Below, piece after piece: positions 26,401 through 34,785 of a DNA stretch of 64,000 bases. The notes under the pieces are model-generated. The model was not told the DNA's origin and did not search any database. It saw only the letters and a list, made by a program, of their open reading frames with translations. Every line of letters begins with the position of its first letter. Positions within the stretch are counted from its first letter, which is position 1. Source of the DNA: Pedobacter frigiditerrae (GTDB lineage: Bacteria; Bacteroidota; Bacteroidia; Sphingobacteriales; Sphingobacteriaceae); assembly GCF_004331645.1 (NCBI RefSeq), contig NZ_SJSK01000004.1:403255-467254 (forward strand), read 5' to 3'. Made by a program: the position numbers and the translations under genes.

Positions 26401-26926
26401 CTTTTCCTGGGGCACCAATTGTAATGTCATTAGACCTATAATCTATAATTATTCCAGAACCCTGACTTGTATTTACTGATTGCAGATTTGTAATTGTAGC
26501 AAAATTCCTAAGGTATAGCCCATAAACTTCTACCGCTGTGGTTTGCACACTTGTAGACGAAAACTGGCCAATAATTAATCCAGAAAACGTAGTATTTGCA
26601 TTTTCTGGTTCTATAATGATTTTTGCCCCAGAAACGCCTAGCGCAGCCCAATTTTGTGAACTTCCATCTATAATAGTATTAGAAGTTATGATTGGCAATG
26701 CCGATCTTAATCTAATTGTTCTGTTTGCATTATCTGTTGGATCTCCAGAAAGTTGAAAATTTATGATATACGGAGATGTCCTATTAGCAACCGCTGCATT
26801 TAATAAGCCTTGTCTCAGCGTTCCGGGCCCGTTATCTGCAGTGCTTGTTACGTTATAGGTTTGAGCATTAATCTTAGCAAAGGAAAGCACAAGAAAAACA
26901 AGAATAAAAATAGATTGAAAGCGCAT
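23414..26926 (-). CDS. Giant T9SS cargo with beta-helix and type B sorting domain
   Basis: About 1,170 residues, secreted. A signal peptide (MRFQSIFILVF to KINAQ) leads into a right-handed beta-helix region (about 40-400, many SNTIIDG and NVISGN-type turns), followed by several tandem Ig-like or SprB-like modules (pattern G.Y.V...D..GC) to about 1080. The C-terminus is the gliding-motility-associated sorting domain: NVITPNGDGLNDFW, then KVYTRDGQLVYES and PAGVYFYVIDL. An in-frame ATG at 26953 exists; 26926 gives the better signal peptide. It overlaps the PorP/SprF gene tail to tail by four bases. An adhesin or matrix role is inferred. Confidence 0.88.
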   Translation of the reverse strand: MRFQSIFILVFLVLSFAKINAQTYNVTSTADNGPGTLRQGLLNAAVANRTSPYIINFQLSGDPTDNANRTIRLRSALPIITSNTIIDGSSQNWAALGVSGAKIIIEPENANTTFSGLIIGQFSSTSVQTTAVEVYGLYLRNFATITNLQSVNTSQGSGIIIDYRSNDITIGAPGKGNVISGNINGILIQNSTVFVTPNPLSKLKIRSNIIGLFYDGITANTNVYGVSASLYDCSLDVGGDNAGEGNVIAANRINLDIKRFSSTSTRFDINIINNKIGVDVTGQKDFHELPIFLSSSSLEIAGLKVDAVNSALYVRNNVIGGNRTVGVSIVNSDFILTGNAIGTDVNGNLDMGNGIGVQIGINGIGTVGGGATAEKNIISYNNFGIETTSSKAVKITRNSMYCNKTFGIGKTLSILQPYIQILKKRADYVSGKATPNSEVELFFSQNCNGICEGKTYIKTVQAGSDGKWEYNGAVSGNVTATASLLNATTSPFSTADLLPNEAIIEPVTCNGNGSITIPEDREGFTFSWVKIETDNSRTSKGNTQSISGLDVGTYEVTIDDGCKAFSSIHIVKDQKLTKPTIIPPAPACGQTVFTFTAEVLRGKGTIRYQWINTANAVVSNNNPASLPEGTYFVRVTDDAGCKLDSDPITISRKPQPKIKTQGVPVAAACGKANGSIKGIVWDDVTGTATYKWFKHDPVTGVIGTTEVSTSLDLENVEGGGYTIMIYDQGQCSPVSQRYNINIYNTVVISGGAITPGRCGLNNGMISSPTITDADYYEWKDAAGVSLKKGVYSTGMQIGLTDLAPGTYTLTASNTLYTCAINRSFIVTALEPQLFTFTETKINTTCELINGSITLNYTSTVRPSRFEWRNEAGTIIPGTISEIKNIPAGSYTLYAWDINNCQSVHGPFAITATPKLTISPNSGVTVKDGCSLKRGSVKGIQVVGGVPDYDYKWIDEAGDAVQFTKDLINVGSGKYRLEVRDKSSCGYAISQVYEVLDEPFKIEAPVVNDIRICYVSDIAVPIIGKQEGTYQLFADMGDDKPILETTNGVFNFKVSKTADYYIKRKLGSCESTFTKMHIEVTHDNLELGNVITPNGDGLNDFWMVNGLPDYKGNNIKVYTRDGQLVYESIGNYTKPFDGRFRGKDLPAGVYFYVIDLRSECKPISGSITLLR

Positions 26927-27046
26927 AAAATATTTTGAAGAGGCAAAATACAATTTTCAGCATATATTGCCTAACAGTTTAGTTAAGATTATTAACTTAT
27001 TCTAAATACGAATTAATACAATCTATCATTTAAACAGATGTTTCTA

Positions 27047-27054
27047 TATATTTG
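27047..27054 (+). promoter_or_regulatory. -7 element for tRNA-Arg
   Basis: TATATTTG matches TAnnTTTG and sits eight bases before the tRNA 5' end, the distance expected if transcription starts close to the mature end. No TTG is seen at -33. Confidence 0.5.
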
Positions 27055-27061
27055 CAGAAAT

Positions 27062-27133
27062 GTTCCCGTAGTTCAATGGATAGAATTATGGTTTCCGGTA
27101 CCATCGATATGAGTTCGAATCTCGTCGGGAACA
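27062..27133 (+). tRNA. tRNA-Arg (anticodon CCG)
   Basis: A full cloverleaf can be drawn: acceptor GTTCCCG / CGGGAAC (27062-27068, 27126-27132), D arm with AATGGA loop, anticodon stem ATGGT/ACCAT with loop TTCCGGT (anticodon CCG at 27095-27097), and T arm with loop TTCGAAT. The discriminator base is A, and CCA is not encoded. It reads CGG codons. Confidence 0.95.
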
Positions 27134-27134
27134 C

Positions 27135-27163
27135 AAAGGCTTGCAATTTGGCAAGCCTTTTTT
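27135..27163 (+). terminator. Terminator after tRNA-Arg
   Basis: AAAGGCTTGC (27135-27144) pairs with GCAAGCCTTT (27151-27160) around a 6-nt loop and is followed by T residues. Confidence 0.88.
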
Positions 27164-27207
27164 ATACATTATAAATGCTATTTAGTTTAACAACATTAAC
27201 TCAAACA

Positions 27208-27237
27208 TTGCTTTTTTTGCTTTTTTAGTTAACTTTA
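27208..27237 (+). promoter_or_regulatory. Candidate promoter of the YaiO gene
   Basis: TTG at 27208-27210, a 19-nt spacer and TAACTTTA at 27230-27237 (one mismatch to TAnnTTTG), 36 bases before the ATG. Confidence 0.42.
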
Positions 27238-27273
27238 AACACGTGTCAATAAGACAGAAAAAATAGCTAACCG

Positions 27274-28506
27274 ATGAAATTTCGCATATCCCTTATTACA
27301 TTTTTACTTTTGGCCTGTAGCATCTTCACCTTCGCTCAAAGTGCCGACGATCTTTTTTCACAAGCACGTAAAGCAGCATTTGAGGAGTCAAATTATCCAA
27401 AAGCAATCAGCTTGAGTAGAATCGCACTGCAAGGAAGCCCTGATTATGCAGACATACGGGTATTTTTAGGAAGACTATATACCTGGAGTAAAAAAACAGA
27501 TAGCGCTAGGGCAGAATTTAATTACATCATTGATAAACAACCAACCTACGAGGATGCCTATGTTGCCCTAGGTAATTTAGAGTTCTGGAATGAAAACACA
27601 ACTAAAGCCTTGACCGTTGTTAACAAAGGTCTTAAGGCTGTTACTAATTCTGAACCTTTAAATTTATTAAAGGCAAAACTGCTCAATGATTTAAAACGTT
27701 GGGAAGAGGCTGATGTGTTATTGGCTGATATCTTAAAGAAGAACCCAGGGTTAACGGAAGCACGCTCTTTAGCAAGTAGGGTCAAGAAAAATAGTGCAAA
27801 AAATAAGGTTGGTGTTAATTATAGCTTCATTTATTTTGATAAGCAGTTTGCAGACCCTTGGCATGTTGCGAGTATTGATTATAGTAGACAAACTAAATAT
27901 GGTTCTATTGCTGGCAGAGTAAATTATGCGAACAGGTTTAACAGCAGTGGTTTGCAATTTGAAATTGATGCCTATCCTAGAATTTCGAATACTTTTTATG
28001 CTTATGTAAGTGGTGGTTACGCAACAGAGGCGGGCGTATTTCCAAAATATAGAGCTGGATTTTCCCTGTATGCTAACTTGCCGAATAGTTTCGAAGCGGA
28101 TGCCGGATTTAGATATTTGAGGTTTGGTGACAATACTTTTATTTATACTGCATCCATTGGCAAATACTACAAGAATTTCTGGTTTAACTTCAGGACATAC
28201 CTAACCCCTTCAACAAGTAACGTTTCTCAATCATTTTCGTTAAATACAAGGTATTATTTTGGTGGTGCTGATGACTATTTAAGCTTAAGTTTAGGAACTG
28301 GCATATCGCCGGATGAGCAAAACAACGTATTGATTAACACTACAAATTACAAGCTAAAATCTAACAGTATATCTTTGGGCTTAAGGAAATCAATCAAAAC
28401 ATTTAATATTTTAACATTTAATATAGGTTTAGAAAATCAAGAATATTTAAAAGGCGTTAAGGGCAATCAGTTTGATGCGAGCATAGGTTACATTAGAAGA
28501 TTTTAG
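27274..28506 (+). CDS. YaiO-family outer-membrane beta-barrel with TPR-like N-terminus
   Basis: A 410-residue protein. The signal peptide ends near FTFAQS, helical TPR-like repeats (about 22-170: ARIFLGRLYTWSKK-like and YVALGNLEFWNEN units) follow, and then a YaiO-type barrel (about 180-410) with alternating aromatic strands and a terminal RRF. TPR plus barrel is the plan of synthase-dependent polysaccharide exporters such as PgaA and BcsC. In E. coli, yaiO lies near the GT2 gene yaiP. Here a processive GT2 gene lies in the convergent operon. A role as export port is inferred. Confidence 0.82.
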   Translation: MKFRISLITFLLLACSIFTFAQSADDLFSQARKAAFEESNYPKAISLSRIALQGSPDYADIRVFLGRLYTWSKKTDSARAEFNYIIDKQPTYEDAYVALGNLEFWNENTTKALTVVNKGLKAVTNSEPLNLLKAKLLNDLKRWEEADVLLADILKKNPGLTEARSLASRVKKNSAKNKVGVNYSFIYFDKQFADPWHVASIDYSRQTKYGSIAGRVNYANRFNSSGLQFEIDAYPRISNTFYAYVSGGYATEAGVFPKYRAGFSLYANLPNSFEADAGFRYLRFGDNTFIYTASIGKYYKNFWFNFRTYLTPSTSNVSQSFSLNTRYYFGGADDYLSLSLGTGISPDEQNNVLINTTNYKLKSNSISLGLRKSIKTFNILTFNIGLENQEYLKGVKGNQFDASIGYIRRF

Positions 28507-28511
28507 TGATC

Positions 28512-29666
28512 ATGAAAAAAAACAAGCTTGTTCTCTTTGTAGCCTTCATTTTTGCTATTCCAGTACTGATGTTCATATTTTGGTTGGTTAAACCCAAAAA
28601 GAAAATGGTAGTGGCCATTATAGACAAAACGGTTTTAACAAGAGATGGACAAGAACATATTTCCTTAACCTGGATTTTAAATCACGAGAGATTAACCAAA
28701 ACCAATACAAAAAGATATAATATCAGTAACGACTATTTCGGATTTTTCCCTAAAGACAATGAAAAGTTTAGACTTAAAGGCTTAGAACGTTTTACTAATA
28801 ATCAATTAAAACAGTTAAGTGAGGATGCTGATATTGCCTATTTTACCGACACCTATGGCATCTACAAGAAAGAGTGGTATAATCAACATACCGATCAGCG
28901 TAGCTCTGGAATATTATATGGGGGCTTGAGTGAAAAGGATTTAGATTTTTTAGCGTTAATGAAAGCTAAAAAAAAGCTTATCGTTACAGAATTTAATACC
29001 ATTGGTTCTCCAACCACTCAACAAAACAGGAGCCGGTTTGAAAGCATGTTTGGTATGCATTGGACAGGATGGACAGCTAGATATTTCGATAGCCTTGATA
29101 CCTTAAGAAATACTGAACTTCCGAAATGGTTAGTTAAAAACTATAAAACCTCCAATAATAATAAATGGACGTTTAAACGGGCTGGCATTGCCTTTGTGAG
29201 TGATCTTGACCAAGTTGTAATTTTGGAGGATACCACGCACTTAACCAATGATATCCCTATGATTGTGACCAATAAGTATGGCATTGAGGAGTTTGGTTTG
29301 CCAGAAAGGATGAAATATCCATTTTGGTTTGATGTGATCATACCGAACAACAAGGTCAATCAAAATATATCAAACTTTGAAATTAGTACTAATCAAAAAG
29401 GAAAAGCAGAATTAGCGAAGTATGGCATTCCTGCTAGTTTTCCTGCAATTTTAATGCACAAAGGAAACGATTACCAATTCTATTATTTCTCTGGAGATTT
29501 TTGTGACAATCCATTATCGATGACCACCTCCTACTTTAGAGGTATAGAATTTTTTAAGTTCTTGATGTATGATACAGAAGACAAAATGGAACGCAAGAGT
29601 TTTTTCTGGAATTTTTACAGGCCACTTATGACAACCATTTTAAAGGAACAAGCCAACAAAAAGTAG
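28512..29666 (+). CDS. Membrane-anchored periplasmic protein of unknown function
   Basis: 384 residues. One N-terminal transmembrane helix (about 7-26, followed by KPKKK) anchors a large extracytoplasmic part. That part alternates strands and helices (MVVAIIDKTVLT, ADIAYFTDTYG, KKKLIVTEFNTIG, GIAFVSDLDQVVILED), which suggests a Rossmann-like or amidotransferase-like fold; I see no catalytic triad that would prove it. The ATG at 28512 is preferred to a GTG two codons upstream that overlaps the YaiO stop. Six bases separate it from the YaiO stop, and the converging sulfatase-fold gene abuts its end. Confidence 0.72.
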   Translation: MKKNKLVLFVAFIFAIPVLMFIFWLVKPKKKMVVAIIDKTVLTRDGQEHISLTWILNHERLTKTNTKRYNISNDYFGFFPKDNEKFRLKGLERFTNNQLKQLSEDADIAYFTDTYGIYKKEWYNQHTDQRSSGILYGGLSEKDLDFLALMKAKKKLIVTEFNTIGSPTTQQNRSRFESMFGMHWTGWTARYFDSLDTLRNTELPKWLVKNYKTSNNNKWTFKRAGIAFVSDLDQVVILEDTTHLTNDIPMIVTNKYGIEEFGLPERMKYPFWFDVIIPNNKVNQNISNFEISTNQKGKAELAKYGIPASFPAILMHKGNDYQFYYFSGDFCDNPLSMTTSYFRGIEFFKFLMYDTEDKMERKSFFWNFYRPLMTTILKEQANKK

Positions 29667-31706
29667 TTATTGTTTATTTGGAGAATAATTCTTTATTAAC
29701 GAATCTGGCCATATTTTGGCGCCGTTAGCTATTTTATTATTTCGCTTTTTAAAGCTTGCGAATTTGTTTTTCATTTCATTAAGAACACTTTCATCTTCAA
29801 CAGCCACTTCTTGCATATCACTGTTCAACTTGAATAAAGTATTTCCATTTAAGTGATATTCTCCCATGACAAAGTCCAACATATCTGTTTTTGTTTGAAT
29901 CATTGGGTATTGATGTACGTTCCTAAAATTACGGGCAGTATCTAATCCTGTTCCCATCCAACTTGACTGAGTTGGGATTTTCATCTTATAATTTGTTTTT
30001 AAGTAGGCTAAAATGCTTGGCGTTATATCAAAATGTGTTGAGATGGATTCCATTTGAGCAGTACGTTTTAGCATTGGTGAGAATATGATCAATGGAACAT
30101 GATAGCGATCAATTTTATTATTCATCGGTATTTCTGGCATCCTATGGTCGCCAGTAATCACAAAAATCGTATTGGCATAATCACTTCTTTTTTGATACTT
30201 AACAAAGAAATTTCGTAGTGCATCATCTGTATACAGGACACTAGAATACTGCAGTTTATAATTACGATAGGCTACCTTCTTTTCCTCTTCGAAATTTAGC
30301 TGCCTCATTCTTGCTTCAAATAACTTGAGGTACTTGTCTTGGTTATTGATTAAAAATGGATTATGCGTTGCAACTGTTAGAACCACACTTAACTCAGGCT
30401 TTTGAGCCACTTGGTTTCTTGTATTTAAAAAATAATTAAACAACTGATCATCAGCATAACCCCATGTAAAACCATTTTGCACAGGTAATTTTGTATATCC
30501 ATTCGGAAAACTTACGCCATCCCTTATTTCATCAACTGCATTTTTTTGCAAGAAGGTTTTCATGTTATCGAATTTTGAATCGCCGCCATAATAAAATGAA
30601 GTACGGTAATTATTATGCTTCAATAAACTGTATAAAGACAAATGATCTGGCATTTGATCATTTAATTCAAGAAATCCATTTTTGGCAAATGGCAGAGATC
30701 CCATTAATGACGGTAAAACAGCAAATGTTCTACCACCTTCACTTAAAATGTTTTTCCAGTACAAACTTTTGTTAGCAAGAGAATCTATAAAAGGCGTAAA
30801 ATTACCCAAGTATGCACCTTCATTAGTAAACGCCCTGCCTAATCCTTCAACCAAAATAAAAACAATATTTGGTGGGGCTTTACCGGGATTTATAAAAGGA
30901 GTTAGTACATCAGCCGTTTGCTCTTTATGCAAAAAAGGATATTCACTCTCATTAACATATTCAAAATTTACTAAGCTCGAATTACCACTTTCATAATCTG
31001 CTATGTAACCATCACTGTAGATATCTACGTCATCAGTTTGAGGAAAGAAATAATCATAAGATGCTGAAAAAAAGTAATCAGACTTATTTATAACAAGGTT
31101 ATTTGCAAAATCTGACTGAAAAGCTGTACTGCCAATTGAATTTGCATTAACAAGCAATAATAGAAATGAAATTATCGGAAATGTCATAGCGATCTTTCCG
31201 GATATCTTAATTCTTTTTGGGAAGAATCTCAAGACAAATATTATTCCTGCAAGCAGCAACAAAAAACCCAAGATAATCCAGGCGTTTAAACTTCCAGAAG
31301 CACCAACAGTTTGTTTAATATCTGCAATAGAATAGCCGTACAAATCGCCGCCTAAAGGTAACAAAGAAGCATTAAAATAATTAATCAGTAGTAACTGGGT
31401 TATTGCCAAAAGAAAAATTAAAACATAACTGATAACTATAGCAGACTTTTTCGAAACGAAATATATAATCACAAACAGCAAATATTCTAACCATAACCAT
31501 TTGAGCCAAAAAACCACACCTTTAATTAAAGAAAGTCCAATTACACTAAAGATATATTCTGGAAATTCATGTGTAAATCCATTAAATAGAACTTCAAAAA
31601 CACTTAATGTCAGTAGAATACCCAACCACACTAAAAAAATTCTAGCAAATTCTTTAGTCACATTATAAAGTTGTCTCAATTTTTTATCTCTTGAACCCTT
31701 ATCCAT
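29667..31706 (-). CDS. LTA-synthase-family membrane phosphoglycerol/sulfatase-fold enzyme
   Basis: 679 residues. Five transmembrane helices in the first 220 residues are followed by a sulfatase/alkaline-phosphatase-fold periplasmic domain (about 275-560). Ligand motifs are FILVEGLGRAF, the nucleophile Thr in SEGGRTFAVLPSL, and ITGDHRMP. Gram-negative relatives (OpgB, LtaS-like) move phosphoglycerol or phosphoethanolamine onto glycans. Here the likely acceptor is the polymer made by the adjacent GT2. The ATG at 31706 is chosen over a GTG at 31712. It lies nine bases after GT2 in the same operon. Confidence 0.86.
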   Translation of the reverse strand: MDKGSRDKKLRQLYNVTKEFARIFLVWLGILLTLSVFEVLFNGFTHEFPEYIFSVIGLSLIKGVVFWLKWLWLEYLLFVIIYFVSKKSAIVISYVLIFLLAITQLLLINYFNASLLPLGGDLYGYSIADIKQTVGASGSLNAWIILGFLLLLAGIIFVLRFFPKRIKISGKIAMTFPIISFLLLLVNANSIGSTAFQSDFANNLVINKSDYFFSASYDYFFPQTDDVDIYSDGYIADYESGNSSLVNFEYVNESEYPFLHKEQTADVLTPFINPGKAPPNIVFILVEGLGRAFTNEGAYLGNFTPFIDSLANKSLYWKNILSEGGRTFAVLPSLMGSLPFAKNGFLELNDQMPDHLSLYSLLKHNNYRTSFYYGGDSKFDNMKTFLQKNAVDEIRDGVSFPNGYTKLPVQNGFTWGYADDQLFNYFLNTRNQVAQKPELSVVLTVATHNPFLINNQDKYLKLFEARMRQLNFEEEKKVAYRNYKLQYSSVLYTDDALRNFFVKYQKRSDYANTIFVITGDHRMPEIPMNNKIDRYHVPLIIFSPMLKRTAQMESISTHFDITPSILAYLKTNYKMKIPTQSSWMGTGLDTARNFRNVHQYPMIQTKTDMLDFVMGEYHLNGNTLFKLNSDMQEVAVEDESVLNEMKNKFASFKKRNNKIANGAKIWPDSLIKNYSPNKQ

Positions 31707-31715
31707 ATCCACAAA

Positions 31716-33149
31716 TTAACTATTTGGTTTTTTTGGTGTAGAAAGCCCTTGCCTGGTCATTTCTCCCCACGAGTTCTTCTTTTGATAAAGATCTATATTT
31801 CCCTTAATGGAAGACCATACAACAAATGGATGAAAAATAAATGGCTCCATTAATGCAGTTCCAATTAACTTAAGTATATCTCTATACCTATTGTACTGAT
31901 TATAAGTTAACACCTCCATTAGAATAGCAAAAATAGAGTACATGATACCAAAGCTAAAGACCAAAGCAAGTAAACAGAAGAAAAAATACCAATTAGTTAA
32001 ACCAAAAAGTGCAAGAATAATAAAGCAAGACATTCCTACAAATTCTATTATGGGCGCTAAGTATTCAAAGAAGAACCAATATGGATAACTTAGCATTCCT
32101 AATAATCTATACTTAGGGTTAAAGAACATAACTTTATGCATTCTCAATGTTTCAATAGTTCCTCTTGCCCATCTATTTCTTTGTCTACCCAAAATCTTAA
32201 AGGATGCAGGGGCCTCTGTCCAACACAGTGGATCTGGAATAAAACTAACGATGTAAGGCTGTTTAAGTTCTTCCATATACCTCCTCATTCTCACAACAAG
32301 CTCCATGTCTTCTCCAACGGTATTATGATCGTAGCCACCACATTTCACGGCAATCTCTTTATCAAATGCTCCAAATGCTCCAGAAATTAACAAGAGCCCA
32401 TTTAATCTGCTCCAAGCCATTCTGCCCAACAAAAATGCCCTAATGTATTCAAGGGTTTGCATTCTAGGCAAAAAAGAATTTGGAAGGTTTATTTTAACTA
32501 GCATTCCATCTTCAATGGTACACCCATTTGCAATTCTTATTACTCCTCCTGTGGCAATAACTCTTTTATCGGTATTTTCTAAGAATGGCTTAGCTAGTTT
32601 AAGCAATGCATCTTGTTCAAGTATACAATCAACATCAATACAAACGATATAATCTTTTTGTGATATGTTTATACCAACATTTAAGGCATCGGCCTTGCCA
32701 CCATTTACTTTATCTACAACTATTAATTTCCGGTATTTTCTAGCTCTACTCTTATAAACGCCTCTAACTGGCTTGGTTGCTACTTGTTCGTTAACAAAAA
32801 AATCACTCTTATATAAATCATATGCAGCAATAAGTTTTTCTAGCGAATCGTCTTTACTTCCATCATTAATTATAATTACTTCTAGATTATTATAATGTAT
32901 AGATAATAAAGAACGCACATTCTCAATAACGTTAGCCCCTTCATTATAAGCAGGAGCTAATATGCTAATACCAGGTGCTTGCGTAGCACTAGCTAATGCC
33001 CTATAGTCTGTAAAACTATTTTTAAATAGATATTTTTTAATTTCTCCTATAGAATATAAACCAATAAACACATATAAGCTTAATAACACTATAGAATATG
33101 CTAAGAAAACATATGTAAGCATATCTACTAAAATTGATTGCCAAGTCAT
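31716..33149 (-). CDS. Processive family 2 glycosyltransferase
   Basis: 477 residues: one N-terminal helix (about 8-32), a GT-A domain, and three to four C-terminal helices. Catalytic motifs are complete for a processive enzyme: APAYNEG, INDGSKDD, the metal-binding DVDC, GEDMEL and QRNRW (the QxxRW motif). This resembles PgaC/IcaA and YaiP-type synthases, which polymerise and extrude a polysaccharide across the inner membrane. Its ATG overlaps the stop of the HEAT-repeat gene by four bases. Substrate cannot be read from sequence. Confidence 0.9.
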   Translation of the reverse strand: MTWQSILVDMLTYVFLAYSIVLLSLYVFIGLYSIGEIKKYLFKNSFTDYRALASATQAPGISILAPAYNEGANVIENVRSLLSIHYNNLEVIIINDGSKDDSLEKLIAAYDLYKSDFFVNEQVATKPVRGVYKSRARKYRKLIVVDKVNGGKADALNVGINISQKDYIVCIDVDCILEQDALLKLAKPFLENTDKRVIATGGVIRIANGCTIEDGMLVKINLPNSFLPRMQTLEYIRAFLLGRMAWSRLNGLLLISGAFGAFDKEIAVKCGGYDHNTVGEDMELVVRMRRYMEELKQPYIVSFIPDPLCWTEAPASFKILGRQRNRWARGTIETLRMHKVMFFNPKYRLLGMLSYPYWFFFEYLAPIIEFVGMSCFIILALFGLTNWYFFFCLLALVFSFGIMYSIFAILMEVLTYNQYNRYRDILKLIGTALMEPFIFHPFVVWSSIKGNIDLYQKKNSWGEMTRQGLSTPKKPNS

Positions 33150-34201
33150 ATCAACTCTCCTTTTATTTGCTTAATGATTTGATCTAACGGATATTGATTG
33201 CTTTGAGGAAGATTTTCTACTTCTGTTAATCCTTCTGGATTAATATTTGCAATTGTACGAACAATCAGTCTTTTCAATTCGTTTTCATCTTGACCCAAGA
33301 ATTGGATCAAAACAGGAATATCATCATCATAACCAACATCTTGCAATGCCTTTACAATGGCTTTTTGATTCTTTAAGGTTTCAAGCGGGTATTTATCTAT
33401 TAAAACCTTAGAAGTTTCATTGGTATAAATTTTTTCTAAAGTATAAATTGCTTCTAATCGAATCACCTCATTTGGATGATTTAACAGTTCGGTTATTCGA
33501 TCATAAAGCTCAAAGCGATGGTAATTTCTCACTAATTTTAGAGCAAACACAATTACGCTCATGTTAGTAGAATTAAGCCACTTTTCGATGCCACTGAAAT
33601 TATCTGGCGCAAGGCGAGAAAGCTCTTGCAATAATTTTATTTGTTGCCATTCGGAAATTTGGTAACTTACTACATCTAAGAATCGTAAACCTTCAAACCC
33701 ATACAATTTAACAATTGTAGTTTGGGCTTCCATCCTCACTAAATCATTTTTATTATTGGTAGATCTATAAATTTTATTCAAATGAGTTTTCTGACCCATT
33801 ATACCAAGCTCTTGAATTGCCTTAGCTTTTATATGCCACCGCCTACTTCTTAGTCTTTTAACAGCATATTTATCTAAATTAAGTTGATTATAAAGGTTTT
33901 CTAAATTAACTGCTGCAGTACCTGATATATTCTTTTTTGCTGATAAGAGCTCTTGAGTTAGAATAGATCTAAAATTATCATTAGATAACATTTTCGCCGT
34001 TCTAGCGGTAATGGGAATTAGCTTAATTTCTTCAGTTTGCTCTAAGAAAATAGCATTTCTAATTAATATATCAGCCATATTCTTCAGTTTCTTATACCTG
34101 CCATCCCTCACTTTTTTGATGGTCAAATTAATGAACATCCAGAGAATCATTAAAAATGTTACGCAAATAAAAAATAAGATGGCAACCTCAAAAAAAATCA
34201 T
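33146..34201 (-). CDS. Membrane-anchored HEAT-repeat protein
   Basis: 351 residues with an N-terminal transmembrane helix (about 3-27), a basic stretch, and then repeated paired helices in the HEAT style (about 115-345, units such as RWHIKAKAIQELG, DLVRMEAQTTIVKLYG, EVIRLEAIYTLEKIY and LKRLIVRTIANI). Such scaffolds bind proteins; a link between the receiver protein and the glycosyltransferase in the same operon is plausible (inference). It overlaps both neighbours by four bases, so the three are translationally coupled. Confidence 0.8.
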   Translation of the reverse strand: MIFFEVAILFFICVTFLMILWMFINLTIKKVRDGRYKKLKNMADILIRNAIFLEQTEEIKLIPITARTAKMLSNDNFRSILTQELLSAKKNISGTAAVNLENLYNQLNLDKYAVKRLRSRRWHIKAKAIQELGIMGQKTHLNKIYRSTNNKNDLVRMEAQTTIVKLYGFEGLRFLDVVSYQISEWQQIKLLQELSRLAPDNFSGIEKWLNSTNMSVIVFALKLVRNYHRFELYDRITELLNHPNEVIRLEAIYTLEKIYTNETSKVLIDKYPLETLKNQKAIVKALQDVGYDDDIPVLIQFLGQDENELKRLIVRTIANINPEGLTEVENLPQSNQYPLDQIIKQIKGELI

Positions 34202-34569
34202 CTTGAATTTATAGCTGCAAATCTCTTAACCCTTACAGAAAGTTCGCTCGGGCTAAATGGTTTTGTAATAAAATCATCAGCGCCTAATTGAAAGGCTTCA
34301 AGTACAATGTCTTCCTGCCCCATTCCAGATAGAACTATGATAGGAATCTTTTTACTTTGACGATTTTCAGTTAGATATGCAACAATTTCTAGGCCAGACA
34401 CATAAGGCATCATGATATCTGATATCACTAAATCTGGTGTATGTTGTTCAATTTTACTTAAGGCATCGCGTCCATCGCTTGCAGAAATTATTTCATGACC
34501 GTCTTTCTTTAACCTTAACTCTAAAGTTTTTAGCATTAACTCGTCATCCTCTGCAATTAATATTTTCAT
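34198..34569 (-). CDS. Single-domain response regulator
   Basis: A 123-residue CheY-like receiver with no output domain. The acidic pair is EDDE (residues 6-9), the phospho-acceptor Asp lies in DLVISDIMMP, and the conserved Thr/Ser and Lys are in IVLSGMG and FITKPFSP. The ATG at 34569 begins the canonical MKILIAEDD; the longer frame to 34608 adds unlike residues. It heads the HEAT-GT2-sulfatase operon and diverges from a histidine kinase gene, its likely partner. Confidence 0.9.
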   Translation of the reverse strand: MKILIAEDDELMLKTLELRLKKDGHEIISASDGRDALSKIEQHTPDLVISDIMMPYVSGLEIVAYLTENRQSKKIPIIVLSGMGQEDIVLEAFQLGADDFITKPFSPSELSVRVKRFAAINSR

Positions 34570-34785
34570 AGTCAAATAATTATCATCAAGTACAATAAAA
34601 GAGAACATTAGCGCATTTAAACAGCGTTTATTTGAACAAATCTAAGTTATCAATTTAAAACTTGTTTACCAATTTGATAAATTATTTAATATCTATGAAA
34701 CAAAATTTCTTTTCAAAATAATTTATTATTTAGTGATGAAAATAATAGCTTTGGTACTAGTACGTTAATCATTATTTATATAAAC

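Noticed and set aside
29667..31706. True lipoteichoic acid synthase
   Set aside because: The fold matches LtaS-like enzymes, but this organism looks Gram-negative, so lipoteichoic acid is not expected; a phosphoglycerol- or phosphoethanolamine-type transferase is more likely.
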